NCBI GenBank assembly: GCA_947561715.1
Contig: OX387202.1
Coordinates: 10,801,001-10,865,000, forward strand
Length of the DNA: 64,000 bases
Direction: 5' to 3'
Origin: Ascidia mentula
Lineage: Eukaryota > Chordata > Ascidiacea > Phlebobranchia > Ascidiidae
The notes below the pieces were generated by a model that worked only from the letters and a program-made list of their open reading frames with translations, ran no database searches and was not told the origin of the DNA. Every line of letters starts with the position of its first letter. Within the stretch, counting starts at the first letter, position 1. The translations under genes were made by a program, and so were the position numbers. Shown here one piece after another: positions 47,999 through 58,736 of this stretch.

Positions 47999-50711
47999 GT
48001 TTGGCCTTGGCATGTATTGTAAGGTCGGTGATTTGATTTTAGCGTAACTTAACCGTTCACAATTTGTCAATGCCTATATATCAGGATTATGGCGAAAGCA
48101 ATTTAATGTAACGTCAGATTACGTTTCGTCTGGCCGATATAAACAGTGCCGCAATCATGGCAAGGTATTTGGTAAACTACAGACCATTTGAAAAATGGAA
48201 TTACGGTCTTTTCGCGTTAAATGCTGCTTTTGATTCATTTATATTTATTTAGAAATTGAATTGACATAAAAGTTTGGTTTGTTGTAAGCGAATTAGGAGA
48301 GTTCAAATGTGCCGTGACCCTAAAAGGTTAGAATATTCCTGCTTCATAGCAACATTTTTTACTGCATACTGATTTAGGCGTAAGTAGAATTCAGATCGCA
48401 GCAAAACAAACCAAAATGTGCTCTTTATGGAAAGGTGTTCGTTCTTTTAGGCATTTTTCAAAATTATATCGGGATACTTGACCAAAAATACGGTTTCGAA
48501 ACACTGTCTAACACAGGTTGCCATTCGATAATTCATTTAACTACCTCGAAGAAACCTGTTGCTGGTGTTTAAGTAACCGGAAGTTAAAGTTTATTATATA
48601 ACTTAGTTTTTCCCACGGTACAAACTCGACTGCTGTACCCTGATTTAAACCAAAGGATGGTGGAACCAAGTTTCTGTGTCGTTACATATTTACATAATCT
48701 TGTTTTGGTAACAAGTGTTTGTCAACTGGATCACTGGGCACGTAAATCAGAATACTCAAACCTATGACCACGGAACCAAGACTTTACCATCATTTCCAAT
48801 TAAGTCATTGTGCAGAATTGAATGATTTGAAAACAACAACAAAGGTCTTTGAGGCTATAATAAAATAGTTTCAATGCCGGGTTGCATATTACCAACTTGA
48901 AAAAGAGACTAATACTGTCTCACAACAAACCAGGTATGTTAATTCTGATAGGTATTTATTAGTGATGTCTTGAGCCAGATCCGGGTACCCGAACCCGGCC
49001 GGATAATACACTTAATTTTACCGGATAGTTGGGAAAGAATTTTTGTCCTAAAAACGGACAAACATTTTGCAAATTACTCGTTTTTGGGACCCAGTTGTAG
49101 CGCTTCTAGGAAAAGGCGCTTCGTGCGATCCACCTTATTTTCCAAAACCTTATTGGACAAGGTGGTCATCGCATGCTCCCCTGAATATTTTCAATATTTT
49201 GCAGAAAACAAAATGCAAGGTTGCAGGACACAATGTATTTAATTTGCATTGATGTAATTTCGTTGACGAGAAAAAACTGTTTTCACACAAACTTTGGCAC
49301 CCGTATGGGTTCTTTAATTGTTCCAGTTTGGGTTTTGTAATGATGTAAACAGTGTCCAACCTGCAATAAACTTTTCCCTAAAAACACAACATATCCAGGA
49401 TTTATCATCCTTGGGCGGAAATGTCACAGCACAACCGGACGGAAAACTTACCCTTTCTATTTTTAACAAGCCTTCACACACAAACCGCTACTTACAATGC
49501 ACGTCTAACGTCCCACCAAAAAATAAAGTTTAAATTTGATCTATATAACGGAGCTCCTATACACATAAGCGATCTAGAGGGCTGAACATGGACATATCGG
49601 GACTCTTTAAAGCTCAATAAGATTCCATCTAACCTAAATCTTACACCCCTCATATACAACAAACCAACACCAAACATACACAACATTATTGCTTAATACT
49701 GCTCTTCTAGCAAAATTTATTTTATCGACGTTTCGGCTTTTATGCAACATCCTTCATCAGGAGGTATGAAGTGTAAATTAAGCAATGTGGACAATGTTGT
49801 GGCACAAAAACAAAGAAAAAACGATACAATAGTAAAGAAGAAGTGAAAAAACGATAATAAAGGGCGAACACACCTGCACTATACAATTACCCACACGCGG
49901 GTTATCATGGTTTTTGGAGTGCGCGAGGTTTAACGGCAGAATTTCCTAGCAGGTGTCGGTACACTGGGGGAAACAGAGTTTGCTTTTTGTCATTGATTGA
50001 TGATGCATACGTATTAAGTTCAATGACTCCAAAAACATCCTCTTGTACCTGTCGGACTAGCGTTCAAATTAAACGTTCTTATGAAGTCCACCGAATAGCA
50101 GTATTCAGCAAAACAATATGCCTGGCAGTGTCAGTAACCACATATGCACAGCATTCACTTCCAAACCATATATACAAGAAGTTTCTGAACGGATATCTAA
50201 AATACTTAAATATATCAGCCAAACGCTATAAATGTAAGTATAAACATAATTATATCAGCCAAACGAAACGTAATCCGACGTTCCGAATCAAAAAGCACGA
50301 TGTAGTTGCACGAAATATGGACCCTTATCAATCTAACTTATATCCATATGCTTGACACCGATGCTTGACATCGATTGATGTGCAAAAGTGCAAAAGTTAT
50401 TAAATTAGAAACTATTTTAGCAGAAAGGTTGGTCCTCAATAATTTGTCGTTATGTTGTTTCTGATATATACGTTTTGCTTACAATTCTGCATCGTCAACA
50501 TAACTAAAAAACATCGCGTTGGCGAAATATCCACATCAGAAACAATATAACGATAAATAAGGTTCTATCTTACATAACACTGCAGATGATTTATATTTCA
50601 ACAGCCAACCCAACGTCATTTTCGTACAAATATTTTTTAGTTCATAGCAGGATAAACAATTAAAAAGATTTAAAAATCTTAGTATTGTCCTGTTGTATTT
50701 TCCGTACTTAC
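47999..50711. other. Intergenic with repeat debris
   Basis: No gene supported. 49690-49980 looks repetitive and includes the CTGATGA/GAAA motif pair listed separately. Frames at 48970-49530 and 49987-50355 have no recognisable domains or splice context. Confidence 0.4.
49700..49980 (-). repeat. Possible Penelope-like element end
   Basis: On the minus strand 49760-49731 reads CTGATGAAGG, 15 nt, then CCGAAACGTCG. This phrase recurs in terminal parts of Penelope-like elements that contain hammerhead motifs (recalled, not searched). No coding part is seen beside it. Confidence 0.35.
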
Positions 50712-50818
50712 CATAAGAACATGTGCGTTGTTTTGACGATATCGAAGCCGCAGGACATTTTTTTAAACTGCATGTTGTCCCACGGGTAAGTGCGAAGAGT
50801 ATCGTAAAAAAAACAATT
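50712..50818 (-). pseudogene. Inverted pseudo-exon of the sulfotransferase
   Basis: Same length (107 nt) as sulfotransferase exon 3 (47398-47504), with matching flanks on both sides, including the GTAAGT donor region. It reads YDTLRTYPWDNMQFKK and then shifts frame. Two single-base changes and indels break it. No other sulfotransferase exons were found nearby, so this is an isolated inverted copy. Confidence 0.75.
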
Positions 50819-51873
50819 CTTGACATAAAATACAATTATTAAAAATTTTTGCAACAGAGATTTCGCGAATCGAAGAATTAGGCCCAACATAGTAAAATAG
50901 TTATAATATACTCCAGAGCACTTGTTTTTCGTCAAAACCTGGTATGTACTCTTGAGTACTTTTGAGCGCCACCAGTCATTTATTTTGTACTAAGTAAAAG
51001 TCAAAAGATGTCGCTCACGATAAAGTAGTGTCCACGGATTTTTGCCCTGGATAGGTTCTAGTCCCGGTGTGGCAAAAACAAACAAAAAAATTGGAATATT
51101 TTTGGTAAACCTCAATTTGTTCGCTATATATGATATGCAATTTATATATTGTTTCACAAACAAACGCATACATTGAATACACAGCAAATGGAATGCTCTG
51201 GGCATCGACATCGCTTCAATTTACAGGAAATAATTTCCATAAAACTGAATATTGGTAAGAGCCTTTGAATCATCTGCATATGTTCAGAAAACACGACAAA
51301 GTTAAAGGCAGTCACACATTCTAATTTTAACCAAATTTAAGAAGAACTAAAGCACATCTAGTTTTAACTACAATTTTATTTTAAAAACGCTCTAATTTTA
51401 ATTCTTAACGCTAAAGTGTGATTATCTAAGTCTGATGAACTGTTCAGTACGTTATTTCGGGCCACCTGTTTTTCTTTTTGTGAGTTTTGTGTGTAGCTGT
51501 GTTAAAATTCTGAAATTTGAGCACATAATGTGTCCATCAGGCAAACGTCAATATATATTTTTTATATATATTAACTAAATTTTATTAAAAAAAAAACATA
51601 TTCAATTAAATCAGACGCGAGTGAACAGTTAAAGTTCAAGTGATTAATCTTGATCGACGTGTTCGTCACCTATGTTAACATATACTCATTTAAAAGATGA
51701 TGTCTTACTGATTATTACGTTACTTTATGTGCAAATATCACAGTCGTACTGTAGTGTTCGTTCTTACTAATTCGTCCAAACTCTGACGCAGTCTGATTGG
51801 CATTATCATTACAATAGCATCACGTCAGTTGTGACAGTACCTGTTCGAGATGTCGAAAAATCTTTAAATTGCG

Positions 51874-52365
51874 TTGAGCGCACCGGGAAATGCTGCTCGA
51901 TGCTTGAATTCTGAACATCATGTGTACCCAATTAAACCTAAATTATGTTTCTCCTGTACAAACTATTGTTGGACAGTCAGACAACACTTAAAATCCATGT
52001 TAAAAGATTTTTGGTTAAAGATCAGTAGAAATCACATCAATGGAATTATTGACTTTGCAGATAGTTTGGTATAACCATTATTATAACTATACATTTTGAC
52101 TAGTATTGTGTGAAACGATTCATTAACCTTTCTTTTGACATAGGTGGCTGGAAAGAGTGTTTCATTTCCTAGTTTGATTTTGATGGTAGTAAATAATTCC
52201 CTTGACATACGGACTCTTCTATGCCCCGGGGATAACTCATATCATGCTGAGAATGCGATTGCGGGAATAAAAGCACCTGGCAGACTAACACCTCACAAAC
52301 TTTTTTCTTTTTTTAATCCTTTCTTTGCCATAATGAAGTCGGCGACTCGACATCTGGTCAAATAA
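51874..52365 (+). CDS. Possible two-exon hypothetical gene
   Basis: Two neighbouring frames, 51874-52074 and 52144-52365, separated by a stretch with a donor-like GTATAA and an acceptor TTTTGACATAG. Joined they would stay in frame. I recognise no domain and the start is unsupported. Could be chance frames or a non-coding transcript. Confidence 0.2.
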
Positions 52366-52900
52366 TTGCTGGGTCAGAAGTTGAAAGGAAATAAACGAGA
52401 AGTTTATTGCGTAAGAGATATTGGTTGTGTAAGTTTATTTTTAGAATACGAGTTTCGAACATTTATTTGGAATGAGGGTTTAATCAGGTTGACTCGAGTA
52501 CATTCGATGCAAGAGAATAATTTTTGGCGTGAACTTGATTTTTAATTTGCGTTTTGCGCATTCGTACCAGTGTAGATAGTGTGATTTGTCCCATGTCCCA
52601 ATGACTTCAGAAAAGGGGAGTTCAATTTGCCAAATCATATCTCGCAATGGGGATGGATAGGAAAGCCTATTACTGTAATGTATGCTACATGGAAAATGCA
52701 GAACTGGTTCAGAAAATAGCATTGTAAATAAACGAAGTTTCTACGCTAATTCATACAGTTATTATAATGAGTAAGTTAATGAAAACGGCATTTAGAATTG
52801 ACAATGTTAAATTGTGTAATTCAGAAACAAGCATATACGAATTTGTATTTAAACAACTGTTTTGTATATGTTCATATTGTGTAATCCAGACGTTGCGATA

Positions 52901-54060
52901 ATGGCCCAAATTCAGGAAAAATGTAATGGTAAGAATATGTTTGGCGTACATTGTTTAAAACTACTGAAAAAAAATCTTTAACACAAACACTTCTAGCACC
53001 GAATCTTGGCTACTCCCATGAACAAAGTTCATCGTCCAACAGTTACACTCAACATGATGAAGAAATATGTAAGAAACAAAGACCTGACTTAAAACAAAGA
53101 AAAGAGGTGCTACGGATAGAAACACAAGATAAAATTGTCGCAACAACGTCACAAATCGAAACATACTGTGATGGTGATTTTGATGAAATTAATGTTCCCG
53201 AAACACGGATCAATAAAAACCGAACGGTAAGCTGGGAAATTAATTCGGAAAATTCAATTCATTTCGAAGTATCCGACAATGCATCAGATGAGCCAGCTCC
53301 TGGAACTTCCAAAATAAACGAAGAAATGATTTCCGAGCGAAAGTCCAAACGAACAAAAACAAAGGGGTTGAAGGATGGAAAGCAAAAATGTGATTTATGC
53401 AATAAGTTTTACAGCAGCAAACCGTCGCTGAATATCCACCGTCGCATTATTCACAAACAGTTTTGGACAGACCGATGTAAAATATGTGAGAAGACTTTCT
53501 ACTACAAGCAGGCCTTCAAAGATCACACGGACCTGCATTTAGGTGTGAAGTCACACCGTTGCGATATTTGCGAAAAATCCTACACTTACGTTTCCAGCCT
53601 TAAATCGCACATTACTGTGGTTCACCACAAGCAAAAACCTCACGAATGCAAATTGTGCGGAAAAAGTTTCCCATATAAATCCGTTCTTGGAACGCACATG
53701 AGATCTCATACCGGCGAGACGCCATATTCGTGTCCTGTGTGCGATAAAAAGTTCAAACATTCCAATCATATGAAGCGACATATTGACCACATCCACCTGG
53801 GAAAATCCGTTAAAGCAAAGAAAGTATATCCAAAGTACAACCAGAACCAAGAATTCAGGTGCCAAATATGCGATAAAATATACACTAGGAAGGCACACTT
53901 AGATATTCATGTCCAGGCCGTTCACTACATGCTTAAGCCACATGCCTGTCCTATTTGTGGAAGGTGTTTCGCCACCACATCATCACGAAATTCCCACACA
54001 AAAACACATGACAAGAAGGTCAAGAGGAAAGCATTGGTAATTTCTAAATCAAGAAAATAA
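52901..54060 (+). CDS. C2H2 zinc-finger protein, seven fingers
   Basis: Exon 1 (52901-52928, MAQIQEKCN) joins through a 68-nt GT-AG intron to exon 2 (52997-54060), phase 1, giving 363 aa. The long frame has no ATG before its linker region, so the tiny first exon supplies the start. Residues about 10-145 are polar and low in order. Seven C2H2 fingers follow: CDLC..HRRIIH, CKIC..HTDLH, CDIC..HITVVH, CKLC..HMRSH, CPVC..HIDHIH, CQIC..HVQAVH and CPIC..HTKTH. One canonical TGE-type linker lies between fingers 4 and 5 and a 17-residue basic spacer between 5 and 6. Basic clusters (RKSKRTKTK, KKVKRK) could be nuclear signals. A DNA-binding transcription regulator is inferred; targets cannot be told. 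Confidence 0.8.
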
Positions 54061-54394
54061 ATTGTGATATTCAGAAGGATGATTAAAAGCATTACCTGAT
54101 TACCTGTTTGGTAAATATTTAAAGCTAAGTTGTTTCTTTGAAGTATGGGTAAAACAACGTGTTACAAGTGAGTAGTCACCATCAATTCTGTCACTCCAAT
54201 CAAAAATAATGTATTTGCGATGCAGTATTCCAATGTTTAAAATAAGTTTTCCTTTTAAGGTTTTTTCCGTAGTTGTGTACATAAATGTAAGCTTTGAGTT
54301 AGGTATAACCCGCAAGTCTTGAAATTAGCTTTCTGGTGCAAATTTCATTACATTGCTATTGTGCAATTTTTAACTATTGTTTATGTTTGTTTAT

Positions 54395-54640
54395 TGTCCT
54401 TGGAAATCTTATTCGTGCAATGTATGCGATAAAATTATAAACATTCCAATATATTTACCGCATACACCTGGGAAAAACCATCAAGCAGATGCAGAACACA
54501 GAATTCAAGTGTAATATATGCGACAAAATATACACCAGGAAGAACTTTTTACACAAACATGCACATGTTGTACACTACATGCTTGTTCTATTTATTAGGG
54601 TGTTTTCGGCACCAAATCATCACAAAAAAGAAAGAAAAAT
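54395..54640 (+). pseudogene. Decayed partial copy of the zinc-finger gene
   Basis: Matches the region of fingers 5-7 of the upstream gene: SCNVCDKI, then FKCNICDKIYTRKNFLHKHAH, VVHYML. The fifth finger is collapsed, the frame shifts and the seventh finger is lost. It lies 335 bp after the parent's stop, so a local tandem copy. Its right part is present again, inverted, at about 57905-57999. Confidence 0.75.
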
Positions 54641-54985
54641 ATCACTCTGGTTTCTCTTCACACGCATAAATTTTTCTGAGGTATACTCTGTTCTACGAGT
54701 CGTTTCTGTGTATTAATATACTGGTTGGTTAAGGAAAGTGTTCAAACGACTTTACTGTATCATTTAGAACCCCTTTCGAGACGAGAATTGCTAACCGTTA
54801 TATGAAAGTGCAGAGGAGGCTTGAGGTCACTTGTTTAGTTAGCCCGGCCCTTTTTAGGGCTACTATATTGCTTTGTAGTAGTGGTTAGCGGCAAGTGGCC
54901 AGCGTGTGTTTTATTTTCTTGACACACAATTTTGTTACGAGATGGATTTTGCCAGAGCTGTAGCCGGTGTTTATCAGTTATATTT
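54541..54985 (+). repeat. Left arm of a large inverted repeat
   Basis: About 445 bp holding the zinc-finger relic end, flank and the first codons of LINE ORF1 on the plus strand (ends near GCTGTAGCCGG). Its reverse complement is at about 57550-57999, which has 20 extra bases near 57890. Confidence 0.85.
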
Positions 54986-57608
54986 TTAAAGTGGGAGTCG
55001 GAGGAAAGATATTTTAGAATAAAAGAACGGGGTTTAGAAAGGTAAAGAGAATTTAGGTTTTTTTTGATAGATTGGAAAGAACGGAAGTTTTCCGAAGAGG
55101 GGTTTTCGTTGAGAATTTGGCGGGCGGTGTCGAGTTGTTGCTGCAGGGTATAGGTTTGGTCTCGAGATTCTTGAGCCAGGCGTTTCAGGTGAGACTTTAT
55201 CAATGATTTAAATTTAAATTTAAGAGTTAGCCAAAACTCCATGGGGTTAGAGTGGAAAGGTGCGAGAGTTTGCCATAGAGGGTAAAAGCGGTGGAAATCG
55301 AGGCGAAAAAAAGGATCGTCCAAGGGTTTTAGTGTAATTTTTCCAGGGTAGGGCAGAGATAAAGTTGACGGAAACCGAAGCTGAGTCATGATGCGAAAAA
55401 GAGCATGAGGTAAATAAATGTTTGTTGGGGAATGACGAAGAGGAAAGATAAATTCTATCAATTCTGGACTGTTTATTTAGGGCACGACGGGAAAATTGAC
55501 GGAGGTTTGGGTGAAGAAGCCGGAAGGAATCCTGTAGATTAAAAGTTGTTAATAATTTTATAAGGTTGTAGCTGGGCTGTCGATTGGGTACTGGGGGGTG
55601 TTTGTCCAAGGTAGGGTCAGTTACACAAATAAAGTCACCAGTAAATACAATGGGGTGGGTTGAAGAAATGTAGGGGCAGAGAGAATCAAAGAATTTTTTA
55701 TTAAGAATGTAGTGATTTATGCCAGAGGGTGCGTATATGTTAACTAAGTGAAAGGTGTGGGTCAGGGTTGAAATGTCGGCCGCAATTATGCGACCGTCAG
55801 AGTCAGAAACGGAGTTTCGAATTCGAAGATTGTAGGAGTTTAGAAGAACTGCGATAACCCCGCTGGCTGGGCCTTTTGGAGGTGTCAAGTTTAAGAGGAT
55901 GGGGCCAGAAGTCCATTCGGACTTCCACAGGGATTCGGTTTGGGGGGTAGAATGAGTTTCTTGGAGGCCAAAATTGTCAAAGTTTAAAGAGGAAAGGTAC
56001 CAGAACAGGGTTTTTCCCTCGGGGCCTTGGCCAAGGCCGTTAACATTAGGGGACAAATCTTTAAATATGACGCCATTGTATGAAATTAAAACAAGACAAC
56101 AAAAGAAGGGGGTAACAGAAAATAAACAAGAACGGGACAAAATGATGGGTTGTGGTTGATTAAAAACACGAAGCATTAAAATCATCTGGTATTACTGCTT
56201 TACAACTGCACACTAATTTCTCTCCCGGCGCAAGGTTGTAGCATGATCCGCAAGTACATGCTTTAAGAGTCGCTGACATTTAATGTTAAGACAGCGTGAA
56301 GGGCTGAGGCAAGCCACTTCTGAGGCCTAATTACCACATCTGCACTTAAGGTGCAAGTTGTCACAAAGGCATTTATATACTTTCGCCTGTTGTGTACGCT
56401 GTACTGCAGCAGGGTGTCTTCTTCGACTTTGGGGTGGTTGGACTCGTCTTCAGTTTGCGGGAGCGAACTTCCGTGAGTCCTTCGTTGAGGTTTGACTTGG
56501 GGGTGGGTGTTGCTGATGCAAGTGGTTGCACGCTGTTGGTTTGGGTTCGAGCGGCGTTAGCCAACACTGGCTTTGGCATGCTGTGAAGCACCGCCTCTGG
56601 TGTCTTCAGTTGGCCTTGCACGAGTACTGTTGGGTGACGTCAGTCGTCACAGTCGGCGACGCAGAGTCACCGACGTCAGCAGTCACTTCTTTGCATTGAC
56701 CAGGTGTGACGTCAGTCGCCACACTTGACGGAGGGGCGTCAGCGACATCAGCTATCACCTTACAATTTACACCTGACTCAATGTTATCAATGACGTCAGT
56801 TGTCGTATCTGGCACATGCAGGTGCACAGGTGACACGACTTCAGCTGATACTTCTTCGATGGGGGCTGGCGCAACATCACCTGCCAGACCTGACGTTGTG
56901 TCGTCGTGCGCGTTCGCCTCTGGTGCCTTCTTATCTTTGCTTTCAGCGGGGGGGGGGGTCCGCGTCGGCTTGTACGTTCTGCGCGTTGTCGTCAGTGTTG
57001 CCACCTTTTGCAGCTGCGGCCCGTTTACGGTCTTCTACGTGCTTCGTGAAGCTGGGACAATCGATTTTCCTGTGGCCCATTTCAGCGCAAAATTCGCATT
57101 TTCTGGGCTGACCGTTATATTTAATTTCAACAAATGTTCTACCGAGGCGCAGACGCTGGGGAATCGGATTCTTCCTTAACACTGAGGCGTTCATTACAAT
57201 AACTCGTCTGCCTCCATATAGACCGAAGTCATCAAAAAGCTTCCACCCGCGAAGTGTCTGGGCGTATTTCGAAAAATATGCAAGTAGAGATAGGCGCGGG
57301 GGGCGACCCTCGATAAAAAAACCGTCACTCATCCTCGCAGTGCGCGGATGCAAAAAAAAATTTACCCTGCCATTAGGGAATTGAAAAATACCTTCTAGGG
57401 TATTTCGCCAGCGAACATTCAACTGGCGCAACAGTAGGTGTATTTCTGGACGTTTCAGGCCTGGATTAAAGCGGGAGTCCACTTCAAGATTCTCGTCTGT
57501 ATCGAACGGATCAGTTCCTGACACAGAAAGAGCCGCCACACTTGGCCCGGCTACAGCTCTGGCAAAATCCATCTCGTAACAAAATTGTGTGTCAAGAAAA
57601 TAAAACAC
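54976..57608 (-). mobile_element. Tx1/L1-like LINE, inverted copy, 3'-truncated
   Basis: ORF1 runs from 57608 to about 56373 with a frameshift near 56620-56640. It has FARAVAG, FNPGLKRPEIHLLLRQLN and a CCHC knuckle (CEFCAEMGHRKIDC), then a Pro/Thr/Val/Asp-rich tail with repeated TADVxD-type units. ORF2 starts near 56070 with an AP-endonuclease domain: LQETHS, GRIIAADI, VNIYAPSG, VFTGDF, SRIDRIYL and SHHDS. A frameshift lies near 55320-55350. The copy ends abruptly at 54976 after HFKNITDKH, before any reverse transcriptase motif. Dead as an element. Confidence 0.8.
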
Positions 57609-57999
57609 ACGCTGGCCACTTGCCGCTCACCACTACTACAAAGCAATATAGTAGCCCTAAAAAGGGCCGGGCTAACTAAACAAGTGACCTCAAGCCTCCT
57701 CTGCACTTTCATATAACGGTTAGCAATTCTCGTCTCGAAAGGGGTTTTAAATGATATAGTAAAGTCGTTTGAACACTTTCCTTAACCAACCAGAATATTA
57801 ATACACAGAAACGACTCGTAGAACAGAGTATACCTCAGAAAAATTTATGCGTGTGAAGAGAAACCAGAGTGATATTTTTCTTTCTTTCGTGGATTTAGAG
57901 TGGGAATTTTGTGATGATTTGGTGCCGAAAACACCCTAATAAATAGAACAAGCATGTAGTGTACAACATGTGCATGTTTGTGTAAAAAGTTCTTCTTGA
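57550..57999 (-). repeat. Right arm of the large inverted repeat
   Basis: Reverse complement of 54541-54985. It includes the LINE ORF1 start, flank and the zinc-finger relic tail (KNFLHKHAHVVHYM on the minus strand). It is joined at about 58000-58006 to LINE ORF1 sequence on the plus strand. Confidence 0.85.
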
Positions 58000-58160
58000 A
58001 GTGGACGCTCGCTTTAATCCAGGCCTGAAACGTCCAGAAATACACCTACTGTTGCGCCAGTTGAATGTTCGCTGGCGAAATACCATAGAAGGTATTTTTC
58101 AATTCCCTCATGACAGGGTAAAATTTTTTTTTTTGCAACCGCGCACTGCGAGGATGAGTG

Positions 58161-58736
58161 TGTAAATAACTCTAAGGGTCTCAGAGATATTCAACAGTGT
58201 CTCGATGGCCTGAGCGGTTATTGAGTCTCTTCGATGGTTAAACCTGCTTCTGCTTCGTTCTTTAAAGCACCCAGAACCAAGATCTCTTCCAGAATAATTG
58301 TATTCATTTATGTTATCTTCTTCATTACGACGGTACATTACAACTTATTCAAATAGAATGAATTAGAATGGATTAGAATTAGAATGAATTTACCGGTCTA
58401 ACCTGGGCTTTTTAACGCTCTCCATTATGAGAGCTGATTGGTCAATAATGTCACGTGATATCATGAGGCGCTTGAAGTAATATAATACAAGAACATAGGT
58501 GTGATGTGACATAAGCATAGGAGGACATTTTATGTGGTAAACAGGATGTTGAATAAATCACTTTGCTCGAGAATATTCGATGGCTCAATCATTTGGGTCA
58601 CATTGTGGGATTATGCAGTACATGTGCAAAGCTGCACGCAAAACATTACGCAATACAAGCACTGGTTTCTGTGACGGATGTTACACACGCAAAACATTAC
58701 GCAATACAAGCACTGCTTTCTGTGACGTATGTTACA
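58161..58736 (+). mobile_element. Solo LTR nested in LINE ORF1
   Basis: 576 bp beginning TGTAAATAACTC and ending GTATGTTACA (TGTAA..TTACA), with AGTG duplicated on both sides (58157-58160 and 58737-58740). The uninterrupted sequence is seen in the inverted LINE copy (57325-57345). It contains AATAAA near 58553. No internal retrotransposon sequence, so one LTR remains after recombination. Confidence 0.8.
58636..58736 (+). repeat. Tandem duplication of about 50 bp at the LTR end
   Basis: Two near-identical units, each starting CGCAAAACATTACGCAATAC and ending ATGTTACA, differ at about two bases. Confidence 0.8.

Noticed and set aside
48970..49530. Overlapping plus-strand frames of 60-90 aa
   Set aside because: No domain, no splice signals that join them, no repeat in sister loci.
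51030..51075. tRNA 3' half (GGTTCTAGTCCCGGTGTGG)
   Set aside because: A B-box-like stretch only; no matching 5' arm or A-box at the right distance. Likely SINE debris.
52951..52996. Non-ATG upstream start for the zinc-finger gene
   Set aside because: This stretch is a 68-nt intron; a tiny ATG exon at 52901-52928 joins in phase.
56700..57180. Plus-strand frames opposite LINE ORF1, and 58900-59370 on the minus strand
   Set aside because: Antisense shadows of the low-complexity ORF1 tail.
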